Assembly (NCBI GenBank): GCA_036023115.1
Contig: JAYKKT010000056.1
Coordinates: 3,412,501-3,476,500, forward strand
Direction of reading: 5' to 3'
DNA from: Brasenia schreberi
Taxonomy: Eukaryota; Streptophyta; Magnoliopsida; Nymphaeales; Cabombaceae
DNA: 64,000 nucleotides
The position numbers and the translations under genes were made by a program. Below the pieces are notes generated by a model, which was given only the letters and a program-made list of their open reading frames with translations, ran no database searches and had not been told where the DNA came from. The first letter of the stretch is position 1. Each line of letters begins with the position of its first letter. Shown in pieces: positions 23,521-34,969 of the stretch.

Positions 23521-24660
23521 TGAGTTTTCTCAACTCTCGGAAACAATTTAGAAATTGAGAACCCCCAACAAAATTTGCCACTTAATTTGATGACTGAATC
23601 AGGGACTACCCGTAATGGAGAAGTTAAATCAAAGAAGAATGATAACATATATAAAATATCCCGTATGCCATCACAAAAACGAACCAATGTTGCATCGTGT
23701 CTTGCTATGTGAGTGTTCAAAGCAGGCATAGAACCTGGTCTTCCTTGATATACCCCAACCAGTGGATGGGGAGCAACAATTCGCTGCATGGTTGAAGAAT
23801 GTTATTAACAATCTCAAACATGAAATTGGGTGGCAAGAAAAATTGCCATTAGTGGCTTCCACACTAGAAAATTTGAAAAGCAAGAAACAAAAAGATCTTT
23901 GAACACAAAAATACAGCAGCAGCAGCAGCCGCTAGACAAGCCATGGAGAATACAAATGAACACCGAGTAGCTAATCTATTGTCTCCCTAATGTTATGACC
24001 TTCTTAGACAAACACGGTTTCCTCCTACATCCCTCGTATTAGTTTCTAAACATCATTAACTAGTTAGTTTCAATTTATTTCAATGATCCCCTTGGAACAA
24101 GTAACTGTAGAGTGTATTTTCATTAGCTATCTTTACTGCTACATTCCTCAAGTCACTAGTAGGGGAAGGTGATGCTGCTTTATGAGATGACTCTGTCCGT
24201 ATGTAATTAGTAAAATAATTATTAATGAAATCTCCGGCTTTGAGGGAAGAAAAGGGCAAGTCCTTGGGTCTGCAATTTTGATCCCTCTATGCAAACCTGT
24301 TCGGTTTCAACCCATCACCAAGGGTTGAGCAAACAAGAACCGCCTGTAGAATCGACCAGAACCGGAATTGGAGGGACCATAATTTCATTGTGCTTCTACC
24401 TATTGTGAAACCGAATTGGAACTAGAACCGATACTGGTGGTCCAGAACCACTAGTTCCAAGTAGTTTGTTGTTCCAATTTCAATTCCACCTTATCATTTC
24501 TAGATAAAACTGTTCCGGAACCAGACCTTATTTGAAACTGGAATCAGCACCAGACTGTACAAGGGTCCGGAGCCACCAATTTTAGATTATTGATTTAAAA
24601 CAAACATATGCATTGTGGCGGCCAATTTTCTTTCGAGTATAAAGCTACTAAACTAACTTC
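23521..24660. other. Gene-free stretch
   Basis: No coding signal. A (CAG)n tract of about 18 bp lies at 23,915. At 24,290-24,560 the DNA is rich in GAACCGG/GGTTCC words like the hAT-like elements, but without recognisable ends. Confidence 0.4.
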
Positions 24661-24663
24661 ACT

Positions 24664-24765
24664 GTAGTTTACCAACACTGGTTGGTTCAAGTGGTTTGGC
24701 ACTTGCTTCCCTTGAGCAAAGGTACCGAGTTCAAGCCTTCTGAATGGAGAAACTGGAAGAACTTT
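24664..24765 (+). mobile_element. tRNA-derived SINE candidate
   Basis: TGGTTCAAGTGG (24,683-24,694) fits a pol III A box and GAGTTCAAGCC (24,727-24,737) fits a B box, 32 bp apart as in a tRNA. The 3' tail and target duplications could not be fixed. At 24,774 a TAGGGATGGCAATGCGG word resembles the 5' end of another common hAT MITE type, so two small elements may abut here. Confidence 0.4.
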
Positions 24766-24938
24766 TAAGTAGGGATGGCAATGCGGAGGATTTTCACTTC
24801 ACCCACACTAGAAAGAGCCAACTAGAGCCCACCTCGCCATGCCGGGCGGGTCTTGGGGATCAAACCTCAGACCTGCTTTTTACTGCTTCAACTTATAAAA
24901 GTATTTAAAAATAAATTAATATTAAATAGTTTGACCTC

Positions 24939-24965
24939 TTTCTCTCTCTCTCTCTATATATATAC
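24939..24965. repeat. Compound (TC)n(TA)n microsatellite
   Basis: Short TC tract running into a TA tract, the same order as the much longer tract at 26,161. Confidence 0.9.
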
Positions 24966-26157
24966 TATTAAGGTGATAAAACAAAAGGTATTTAATGCTC
25001 AAATTTCATCCATGTATTAAGTACAAAATTGTAATGGTACTTTTAACTTAAATCTCTATCGTAAATCATATTGAGTAGATTTTAGCATTAAATAAGCTTA
25101 AACATTTATTACTACTTAGAGAGAGAAACTGGTAAATGGTCAAACCCGTCCATGATCAAATGCATTTTATTATCTCAACCATTTGATCTTTGAGAGATGA
25201 TAAAACAAAAAATACTTAATTTACATTTTACAAAAGTATAATAAACATTTAATTTAAACCCCAATCATTAGATCATATTAACCAAACAGTGGACATATAT
25301 GAATAGATTTCAGTGTGGGATTTGAGCATTTACCAATATATATAAAGTTTCTCCAAAGCTACCTTCAATGTCATGATGCTAAAAATTTTCTTATTGGATC
25401 TTTCAAATAAAAGAAATGAAATCTAACAGCATTCATTAAGTGCGGGTAATAAGATTGACCCGAGCTCTAAAGCTATCAAAAGTAAACCTCCTTTTGTTCC
25501 TTTTGGGATGTTGTTAATGGGCTTGATTCAGATCTGAAACTGATCCAAATAGCAGAATCTGGTAACTTAAAATTGAATCAAATTTAATTCAGATTATGAG
25601 TTCGATTTTGAATTTCCAAACCGAGAAAAGGGTCGAACTCTGACGGATATTCAACCAGAATAAACCAAAAATATACTTGATTAGCTTTTCCAATCCAGAT
25701 TCATTCTAATATTTGCTCACATGACTCTGAAACTGAATCCAAACACAGGCTATATTGGGTTAGCTTGTGTTCAGTATTTCTCCAGTGTGACCCAGTCCTG
25801 CCCATTTTGATACCATAATTTTCATCACAGTAATTGGTGAATTGATGCAGCGAACTTAATAACGTCATCACAATCATCATGTTGACAGATGGCATGGATC
25901 GGATCCTGGCATGGACCGGATCCAGACAAAACGTAATGGGAGAATCACAATTATATACAAACGTGCCCCACGTAAATCCATACGATATGCTGATGCTCAG
26001 ACACATTTGATGGCACATTTACCTCTCAGTGCAAAACACCATCAAACGTCGGGTTAGTGGGAGTCCACATGGTCCCCTTGTGTACGACACTGCATCTGCC
26101 GAATGATTAATGCGACACTACACGCTAGCTGCTTTGGATCTAGTGTCCACTTCGGGA

Positions 26158-26160
<3 letters not shown>
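24966..26160. other. Gene-free AT-rich stretch
   Basis: Nothing coding is supported. A GATAAAACAAAA-containing word occurs at about 24,976 and again at about 25,199, with similar flanks (ATTTAA and AAATTT runs), suggesting a weak local duplication. Confidence 0.4.

Positions 26161-26249
<89 letters not shown>
26161..26249. repeat. Long compound (TC)n(TA)n microsatellite
   Basis: Thirty-five bases of TC repeat (26,161-26,195) run directly into about 54 bases of TA repeat (to 26,249). Confidence 0.97.
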
Positions 26250-26256
<7 letters not shown>

Positions 26257-27440
26257 AGGGTTAAGCCACCATTTTAAAGGTACATATAAAATGTGAGTCG
26301 GACCAACCTGGTCCACAATTTTCCCAATTTTCCCAACCCGTATTGACATCTCTAAGTTGGGCATGGGATGATAACATTAATGATGGTACAATCTAATCAC
26401 TTTATATTATATATATATATGTATACGTGTGAGTATATATTTGGAACGACTGAATCATACATATCGAGATGTTCAGCATGCTTATGCTTAATAATTGTTT
26501 TGTAATGGAACGAGTGTAATAAGATCATCCTTCATCATTTTTCAAATACTTTTTGCAACTTTTAAAGGTACACTCATGCTTGAATGGACAAAGTCAATAA
26601 TGTGAAAGATTCAATTTCCTTATATATATGTCTTAAGAGAGAGACAGAGAGAGCATACAATAAAAAAAACTGATTGTCATCATCAATGAAATTAAAAGGC
26701 ATCCCAAGTTTCTTTCTAATAAAAAGCTTCAATATTGCCTCCTCTCCTTTTTTAACTCATCTTCCCTCTCTCGACGTCACCTTCTCAACATGATGATAAA
26801 TATACATTGTAACAATTTCAAGTTCAGTGCTACTCACCAAGATTTGAGTGCTATTAACTTAGCTTGCCAAATATACAATTAGAACAATTTCGGGTCCAAT
26901 TACCTGAACTTCAATCAAGTTCACTATTCAATTTAGATATTGATCCATGGAATCATTGCATATAACTAATAACACTCTTTTACTTGGTGCATAGTAAGAG
27001 TCTCACATTGTAAGTATATTAGCAGGCTTTACACTTTCTTTGTGCATGTTGTGTCCTAATTTGCTTCTGTCAACCTCAGCAACCTTGATAGCTCGAGAAA
27101 ATTAGGCACTAGTCACGGGTATTGATCTTATCAGTCAGTTCAACAGTTGTGACGTGACAGAATGTAGGAACCTCTTGAAGAATATATCTTGTCAAACTCA
27201 TAATATTTACTTATTCAAGCATTTTTTTTTTATCAACCAAAACCAATCCTTATCTCACACTAAATGGTGTCAGTAACACTTATTTCTCATCGTGCTCCAT
27301 GTGCTATTGCAACTTTTGCAACTTTCTTCCTCAGGGAAACTCACTCTGGCCTCAAGCTGAAGGCTATTGAACTTTTGTTTGGAAGCAGCACAGCATTGGC
27401 TTCTTTCATAGCTCGTTGTCTGTCTTAGAGGTCCGGATCT
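26250..27440. other. Gene-free AT-rich stretch
   Basis: No coding region, RNA gene or clear element could be supported. Confidence 0.5.
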
Positions 27441-27449
27441 TCCTCCAAC

Positions 27450-27790
27450 AACTATTAGTGACCTTGTGACAGGGCCGTGACCCGCGTTCGCGAGCGGGAC
27501 TTTTTGTTGATTGTAAACGTAAGACTACGTTTAATCTTTGCTTTCTCGCACAAAGGATCAAACTGAATGAAGCCATGGCCTTTATTCTCCGGCTAAAAAA
27601 GCAGGTGAAATCTTACTCGGATTGCCACGCTTCGCGCCTTGACTTTTTTTGTGCTGAGGAACTTGCTTGAATGAAAAAATCAATTCTATACTCGTCTGTA
27701 TCATCCTGTAATTGCTGGTTCACGAAAGAAAGGAGCGAAGCTAGCGTTGCCGTAGCCTATTCAATCTCACCAGTAGACATTGTAGTATAA
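27450..27790. other. Possible organelle-derived insertion
   Basis: The base composition and word use change sharply here: CGCGTTCGCGAGCGGGAC (27,483-27,500), CACGCTTCGCGCC and AAAGGAGCGAAGCTAGCG. Such words are typical of plant mitochondrial intergenic DNA and unlike the surrounding AT-rich nuclear DNA. I could not name a gene in it. A nuclear copy of mitochondrial DNA is inferred from style only. Confidence 0.35.
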
Positions 27791-28500
27791 GTTGTTTTCC
27801 GGACCATCATCCACTCTTGCTCTCTCAAAATGGTGTTCAATGCCACCAACGAATTCTCAATGGAGGCCACCGAAACACAAAATATTTTTACCTGGAAACC
27901 TTGTTGGGGAAAAAACAAATAAAGTTATTATGCTGAAGGGTGATGATGGAGAATTGGTCGAAGACGGGGTCATGCTTTAGAAAATGGGGGTGAAAAATTA
28001 TGGCAAGCTGTTCCCAAGGGAATGATTAAACCGAACCATAAAATACTAACACCGGAGTCTTAAACTTCAGTTCGAAATAGACCATTCGAGATTGTTTAGC
28101 GTGTGGGACGGATGGCTTATCGTCTTTCATTGCACTCAATTGTACTGTTCAACCTTTTGATGAACAATCAAAACCATGCACTGAAGAAAGATCCTATCAT
28201 TTAAGAAGTGAAAGATTCAATCTTCTCAATGGGGAGGCTTCAAATTGCTGGGAGAGGATGGCTTTCCTGCCATCTTTTATCAACATCACTGGGATATTGT
28301 TGGCAACCCTTTGTATGAATTCATTCGCAAAGCTTTTCAGAAAGAACTCGCTTTGGAGGTAGTGAATAGAACACTACCCACAGTTATATGGTCCTTGATG
28401 CTCAAGGCTAAAGCTAATGATGATTGTGTCAGGATATGCTCCTCATCAATGAAACCCCTTTTCTCTATAAAATCTAATTTGGTTCGAAGCCCATGATATT
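27791..28500 (+). pseudogene. L1-type LINE ORF2 fragment, N-terminal part of reverse transcriptase
   Basis: The segment EKTNKVIMLKGDDGELVEDG (27,909-27,970) matches the LINE linker (N.I..L.D..G....D). After a stop and about 280 bp, EDGFPAIFYQHHWDIVGNPL (28,251-28,310) matches the conserved (GP)DGFPA.F.Q..WD..G block. The upstream SMGRLQIAGRGW lies in another frame, so there is a one-base indel near 28,240. The downstream RT palm is missing. This fragment covers a different part of ORF2 from the one at 17,500. Confidence 0.72.
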
Positions 28501-28869
28501 GGGTAATCCATTAGATCCATTGAGGGAAGAGCATACCGAATGGTTGTTTCTGCAAAAAATAGGGTCATCATAGGTGTTAGGTTATTTTATTCTTTCTGAA
28601 GCCATTTTTGTAAATTATAGTGGTAGTTAAGTATGTGTGTTCATGTGTTGCTGACCCATAGTAGTGGTAGTGGATGGACATTAACTATTGTTGGTGGAAA
28701 TCAGTTACATAGAGGTATTGTCACTGAGTTTCTACAGAATCATAAACAATTGTGAAGTTTTAAACATGTTTACTATATAGTTTGAGAGTTGTAGAGATTG
28801 TTTTGGGTTGAAATTTTGTTGGTAGATTCTTGTTGTGTCTGAAAGTGTTTTCGTATAGGCAAAAGTGAT
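28501..28869. other. Unassigned stretch between LINE and gypsy remnants
   Basis: No coding motif. It could include the 5' non-coding part of the gypsy element that follows, but no LTR boundary or primer site was recognised. Confidence 0.35.
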
Positions 28870-29044
28870 TTGTCACCAGAGGTTGAAGCGAAGAAGGTTG
28901 AAGAAAGGATCACCATTCATCGTTCCAAAGTTGGCCATGGATCCTATGCTATTTTTCAGTTTTTGCTGAATTTTAACACTATTGTTGCTCGATGGTTAGT
29001 CAATGAGCTATTTTGGGTTGACTCTTGTGCTTCTATAGTGAACT

Positions 29045-30250
29045 GTGAAACTTATGAAGTACTCGATTGATCTTGCAATCAACAATAATATGGTGAAAGA
29101 AAAAACAACATCAAGTAATGGTGATGTTGCAGACTTTGTTGCCACAACTGAACTTATCGCCACGTTGGATAATATGAATGAGAAATTGACCATGCATCTC
29201 ACCAACCTAAGTATTGAACAAAGCTCTCAAGGTGTTGAAAAAGAGAGGATTGCTTAAAGCCGAGTTGTAGGTGCTTCATGCTGCAAATTAGGCCAACAAT
29301 CCAACGCAAAATTCTGTTATCCATCAAGGAGGCGACAACATGACAATGGCTATAAGAAATAAAATTGTTGCTGCAATCAATCTATCTCCTTCATCGAATT
29401 TTCAGTGAATGAAAGTGATGGAACCTAAGTCATTCAAATGAGTTCGAGACTGAAAGCTGTTGAAAATTTTCTTGTGGGACCTAGAGGTGTGTTTCAAGGC
29501 CACACACATAGATGAGTGTAAGTGGTTGATGATTGCCACTTTATTGTTGGGTTGTAATGCCAAGTTTTGGTAGAGCACTTGAGAGTGAGGAGTCTCGAAG
29601 GATGATAATTACTACTTGGCCAGAACTTATGAAAGTTTAAGGCCACCCACTTTATTGTTAGGTGGAGAGCATGAAGCCAACTCTAGCAACTTAGGTAGAC
29701 TTTCAACGTTCATGAGTATATGAAATGTTTCAGTGCCACATTGCTAGATGTGAGGAACATTAATAAAAATGATCAGTTATACCAGTTCTATGAGGGTCTT
29801 TAACCATGGGCAAAATATAGAGTTATAACAGAGACACGAGATCGATTGTGAATGTCATGACTATGTTCGAAGCTCATGTGGACTTTAGAGCTTCCAAGCC
29901 ATCGGATGATTTGTTCGATACCGAACGGAAGAAGGGTGATTCTTCACGATGATCACAGCAACTCAGGTGGACATGATAAGCACCGGGATAGGAGATAGTA
30001 GAGGATGACATCAGAGAGACCAACAAAACTAATAGGAGGATGATTTGGCTATGTGGCATAATTACATCTACTTCCACCAGAGGAAGCCATAGTTTGGGAG
30101 TGGTGAGCATGCACTCAGACTTTGTTTTATTTGCCGTAGACCTCAACACATGTAGTTTTACCCTAAAAAGGTGAAGTTGAATACCTTCATCATTAATGAG
30201 AATCGTGCGAGTGCACTTGATAGTAATTGTCTCGAGGTTTAAGTCACTTC
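29045..30250 (+). pseudogene. Ty3/gypsy gag (plus-strand element)
   Basis: Recognised by AVENFLWDLEVCFKA (about 29,455-29,500), LYQFYEGL near 29,775, FEAHVDFRASKPSDD (29,867-29,911) and a zinc-knuckle start CFICRRPQH at 30,123. These are the usual landmarks of plant gypsy gag. Many stops and frameshifts interrupt the frame, and the last cysteine of the knuckle is lost. The piece at 29,045-29,257 with a helical, charged sequence is probably the gag N-terminus. Confidence 0.7.
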
Positions 30251-30468
30251 TTTCCAACTACTGAATGCGATTCAGTTGGGAGACAGAGCATGTAAGGGCC
30301 TGATTTATGTTGAGGTGGTCTTCCGGAGACTCACGTTTTGACGGATGGCTGATTCTTGGCCCAACTACTCAATTATTATCGATACCATGATACTTTCTCT
30401 TGGACTCTAGATTTTACCTTCAGAGCAGTGGTTGAAGACCGTGAACTCAACTACGGGTTGCATCACAG

Positions 30469-31290
30469 ATGAATGAAATATTGTATGAGTTTCTCGATGC
30501 ATTCACAATAGTCTACCTCGATGATATCATCATTTATTACAATACTCTCGAGGAGGATACTCACCATTTGATGCTTATCTTCAGTTACTTACGGGAGCAT
30601 TCCCTTTACATGAAGAGGGAGAGGTGCGAGTTCGTTAGGGAGCAATTATCGTTCCTCTACCATATAGTGGGGACAAATAGGTTCACATGGATCAACACAA
30701 TTATCAATTGGGAGACACCATGCTCAATGATAGCGTTGAGAAGCTTTCTCAGCATAGCAAAGTACTATCATCGGTTCATGAGGTACTTTTTGAGGATTGC
30801 CGCAACCTTGATTGAGTTTCTCAAGAAGGGCTCTACTTGGACATGGTCAAAGACTTATGCACGAGCCTTCAAGGACTTGAAGGGAGTGGTTAGCAGTGAG
30901 CTATTCCTTTGGCTACCAGACTTCTTACTCTCTTTCGAGGTGCACACAAATGCTAACATCAAGCTATCAGTAGAGTTCTTATCCATGAGGAACATCTAGT
31001 CGCCTTCAAGACAAAAGGCTAAAAGATGCTCAAATGAGGTATCCTACTCACGAGCGGAAGCTTTAGTTGTTGTTCATCGCTTGCATATTTGGTGACTTTA
31101 TCTTTTTGGTACTTCCTTCTCAAGAGTCACAAATAACATGACCAATACCTTTTTTGAGATCTCGAAGAAGTTAACCTTGAGACATACTAGATGGATGGAG
31201 ATGCTCGAAGAGTGCAACTGCAGTTGGGTTTATTGGCCATACAGGCATAATGCAGTGGTAGACACTCTTAGTTGCAAATGAATTGAGGAG
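30469..31290 (+). pseudogene. Ty3/gypsy reverse transcriptase (C-terminal half) and RNase H
   Basis: One 176-residue open frame (30,469-30,999) starts at the MNEILYEFLDAF block and keeps the active-site YLDD (30,514-30,525), CEFVREQLSFLYHIVG and the thumb region RSFLSIAKYYHRFMRY. RNase H follows in a broken frame: ALVVVHRLHIW near 31,060 and RHNAVVDTLSCK ending near 31,281. The fingers and first palm blocks are missing: the protease-RT linker joins directly to MNEIL, so there is an internal deletion of several hundred bases at about 30,400-30,465. Confidence 0.85.
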
Positions 31291-31323
31291 ATTTTAGCTG
31301 TGGTGACTAGAGTGTAGGGGGAG

Positions 31324-31992
31324 ATGAGGGAACTTGTGAGAGAGCATGAACAAGACACCCAACCTACATTTAGTGTCAACACTAGGAGTTCTAGAGTTTG
31401 ATTGATGATATGAGGTAAGAGATATCCTCATCTAGAAATGCAAGAGATAGTTGATGGTACTTAATAGCAGAGACTTGCGAAGAGGTTGATACGTAAGGTA
31501 CATGATGCATAGTATGCGGAACACCCAAAGGGAGAACAAATAGTATGAGGGAACTTGTGAGAGAGCATGAACAGGTCGACCCAACCTACATTTAGTGTCA
31601 ACACTAGGAATTCAAGGGTTTGATTGATGATATGAGGTAAGAGATATCCTCCTCTAGAAATGCAAGAGATAGTTGATGGTACTTAATAGCAGAGACTTGT
31701 GAAGAGGTTGATACGTAAGGTACATGATGCATACATAGTATGCGGAACACCCAAAGGGAGAACAAATAGTATGAGGGAACTTGTGAGAGAGCATGAACAG
31801 GTCGACCCAACCTACATTTAGTGTCAACACTAGGAATTCAAGGGTTTGATTGATGATATGAGGTAAGAGATATCCTCCTCTAGAAATGCAAGAGATAGTT
31901 GATGGTACTTAATAGCAGAGACTTGTGAAGAGGTTGATACGTAAGGTACATGATGCATAGTATGCGGAACACCCAAAGGGAGAACAAATAGT
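31324..31992 (+). repeat. Threefold tandem repeat (221-226 bp) in the gypsy integrase region
   Basis: Units start at 31,324, 31,545 and 31,771 with ATGAGGGAACTTGTGAGAGA and end with GGGAGAACAAATAGTA. Units 2 and 3 are almost identical; unit 2 has an extra CATA in GATGCATACATAGTATG. Unit 1 differs at several positions, including a shorter AACAAGACACCC. The repeated part encodes the stretch leading to the integrase zinc-binding region (LIRKVHDA.YAEHP). Confidence 0.93.
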
Positions 31993-33140
31993 AGTGCTGC
32001 TAGTTTAGGGTTATCACTATCCCGTATGGGAGCACGATATCATTGATTACATCCATGCTCATCCTGTTTGTTATCAAGGTGAGCATTCACATCCTATAAT
32101 ACTTTTTATAGTGGTGGATTTACCTCAATGACTTTTATCCAAGGGATATTGAGAGTTAATGACTTTTACGCGATCTTCATAGTGGTGGATCAGTTCTCGA
32201 AGTATAAAATCTTCACACTGATATCAAGAGAATGTAGTGCCAAAGATACAACACTACTGTACTTATAGAACATTATGAGGCATTTCAATGTCCTTGAGGA
32301 GATTTTGAGTGATAGGAAGGATTTTTTTACCATTAGATTTTGAATAAAGTTGTTCATGCTTATGGCTATGCATTTAGTATTTCCCTCTACTCACCATCCC
32401 TAGACTGACTGTTAGCCTAGGTTCCTAAATGTTATTTTAGAGGTATATCTCAGATATTATGTGACAATGAACTAGAAGAATTGGGTGTTATTGTTGGAGA
32501 TGACAATTCAGCTACAATACCTATCACACTTCTTCCATATCAATGAATGTGTTTGAGCTCATTTTGGGGTGACATCCCTGGAGTCAGTTAGATGCTACCA
32601 TGACTGAGCAACATAGTAGTTGCCCGGTGACACTTCAAAAGGTTAGAGAGCATAGAGCTATGTATGAAGATGTGTGAGCAAATGAGGATGGTAAGATTTG
32701 TCGATTGACATCAGTGCCATCTTAGGTTTGAGGTTCGTGATAGTCTTTCTTTGGATTCCAAAGTATGTTAAGAGGCAAACACCTCGAGGAGGCAACCACA
32801 TGGAGTCGAAGCCTTGATTGAAGGGTGTATTTGAGGTTATACAGTGGATTGGACAAATGGCATATAGACTAAAGCTTCCATATCAAATCGATTGAGGATG
32901 TATTCTCTCTTAGATGTTTCATAACTTAGCCTATGTTATGAGGGTTCCTTTAATATTATATAGCGAAAGAAAAGAAGGTTGTTTCACATCAATTGGGACC
33001 TTCATAACAATGTAGAAAGGCATGAAGATTGAATTGAAAATATTCATAACAAAGGATTGAAGAAATACATTTGATGTTTCAAGTACAAACATCACCCATG
33101 GTAGTGATTGGCGAAGTAGAACTGGAGCAGTGAGGAGAAT
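31993..33140 (+). pseudogene. Ty3/gypsy integrase core and C-terminal region (plus strand)
   Basis: Broken frames show FIVVDQFSKYKIF-type sequence near 32,175, LSDRKDFFTIRF near 32,308, and a FINECV.AHFGV block near 32,540. The later GKICRLTSVPS and EDVFSLRCFI segments fit the post-integrase region that normally ends near ...HPVFHVS.L. Each is separated by stops or indels. Confidence 0.6.
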
Positions 33141-33142
33141 GA

Positions 33143-33660
33143 CTACAAGGAATACATTTTGAGAGACATGCCTAGACTTTGGATATTTGGAGGATGAAGA
33201 GACTCAAAGTACTTGTGGCTAATAGTGGTACCCATGAATTGAGAAGGATTACCTATTGGGTGGTTACCACTCACCAGCCTTTCCAGGCCTCCTAGAGGAA
33301 CCCAACAAATAAGAAATAGAGGTCCCTTGTCCTTGAAGATATCATAGATTGAAACTAGTTCCTTACAACTCATCGGTCTCTCTTCTCTTGCTTTCTTTTT
33401 TTATTGTAATTGACCAGGATATTCTGCATCACAAACTTTGAGCTCTTGAAACCTTTGTAAATATTTTTTCTCATCAATGAAAAGTTAGATCCTTACGGTT
33501 ATTTTCTTTAAATTTCTCATTTGTGGCACAAAAAGTTTTGAATGCATAGGAACTGAGTGAATTCTTTGTCTTATGCTTTGGAGTACTTTGTCCAAAAGTG
33601 CATGACATTTGGGTGGATTCAGATTGACATTTTTTATATGACGAAGGACTATAGATTACC
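33143..33660 (-). pseudogene. Ty3/gypsy gag fragment (minus-strand family, piece 1)
   Basis: Shows CKELVSIYDIFKDKG near 33,330-33,375, followed on the DNA level by about 180 bp (33,358-33,540) that match 37,737-37,910 (TTTGTAAATATTTT...CTCATCAAT). It is therefore another copy of the gag segment found at 37,690-38,030. Confidence 0.55.
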
Positions 33661-34969
33661 ATATAAAACTTTAGGGATCCAACCTTAGTTTTATATTCAT
33701 TATAAGAATATAAATGCATGTTTCTTGTCAACTAAATGTAGTTAATCAAGCCAAGTCCACGATAAGCCATGTGACAACTATGTTGGAGACTTTTAGGTCA
33801 GTACTTGACTTGAATCAAGTTCATCTTTATCACGAGCAATACAAATATCCACGTAGTGTTGACAAAGTGCATTTCATCATACTATGTCTGCTTAGAACAT
33901 ACTTACAAACTTTGTCATCATAGGATTCAAATGATAATAGTGTTCATCACAAGGAACATGAGCATCCATTTCATGTTGAAACATAGCCTCTCCATAAACA
34001 TACACTTCAACAAGAAGGATGGTATGCCAAAAAATTGAACCTATCAGAAGGTGCGAAAGAAAACCCACTTTTCCAACTTAGTAGGTGGCACTTACTTAGG
34101 AGCCCATATGGTGGTTATGGACACCACTAAAGGTTGGATAGTCAGACCATAGGCGACGGCAACCAAGCTTTATATAGAGCGGTATACTCATAAGTAATGC
34201 AACCAACCATTTGTAAGAGCAAAGAGTAGCTGATCGTACCTCACCTTACCTTATAGTAGTTGTTGTTGCCTCATGAGCGGTATACTCACTCTATAGTAAG
34301 TTTCGCAAGGCTACAATAGCTAACCCCTATCTCTATGTGGGAGTAGCGGGTAGTTGTTGCCTATGGAGTGATGGTAGCCATAGCATTTTGTCAGAATTCA
34401 TCTTGTTCTTTGACCATCATTATGCATAGCCAATACTACTTAAGCAACCCAATCATGGCTACTAAAAAAATAAGACTGGGCATCAAAAACTATATGGAAC
34501 TATTTATTTTATAATAGTAGGTATCAAGTAAATTGCCCTCTCCAACTTCGTATGTTGAGAAATTCATTCAAATTAATTGATCCTTCATGCAATTTTCTTA
34601 ATAGTGAGTGATGGTATATTGGTACCCCTAAGCGATGTCATAGAGGACAAATATTGCCACAATATTGAGTAGAGTGTCTACTACTCCATTGTTGAGAAAG
34701 GGAATGGCCGCTAGCACTTGGTGCAAGGTGCCTGGCATGCACGAGTTCTTGTGAATCCAGTCTCTACTTAGAAGGAGGGAGTAGCTTGGTCTAGCCTCGA
34801 CCATATGTAACCACTACCATGTTCATCAATTGACCATGTAGAAGGCTTTATAGCATCAATCAATCTACAACATGAGTTACATTTACAAGCTGTTAAATCA
34901 TTTTCTTCTGTTTAAGGTATATAATAGAAAAGACAAAATTATCTTTATTGGAGATTGAAACAAAAAAAG
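33661..34969. other. Unassigned stretch inside the gypsy array
   Basis: No open frame with a recognisable motif. The position between an integrase fragment and a gag fragment is where LTR or untranslated sequence of a gypsy element would be expected. A GAGCGGTATACTCA word occurs at about 34,178 and 34,276. Confidence 0.35.

Larger units (their letters stand above)
28870..33200 (+). mobile_element. Ty3/gypsy retrotransposon remnant (plus strand)
   Basis: Gag, a partial RT, RNase H, integrase and a C-terminal region follow in gypsy order on the plus strand. No LTR pair was found. An internal deletion removes the N-terminal half of RT, and a ~222-226 bp segment is present three times in tandem. 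The 3' edge meets gypsy gag-like sequence on the opposite strand at about 33,140. Confidence 0.8.

Noticed and set aside
23284..23523. Plus-strand 79-codon frame with Arg/Glu repeats
   Set aside because: It is the translation of a GA microsatellite and its flank; the opposite frame is a Ser/Leu repeat of the same tract.
31324..31992. CRISPR-like or satellite array
   Set aside because: The units are directly adjacent, about 224 bp long and part of a gypsy integrase reading frame; only three copies.
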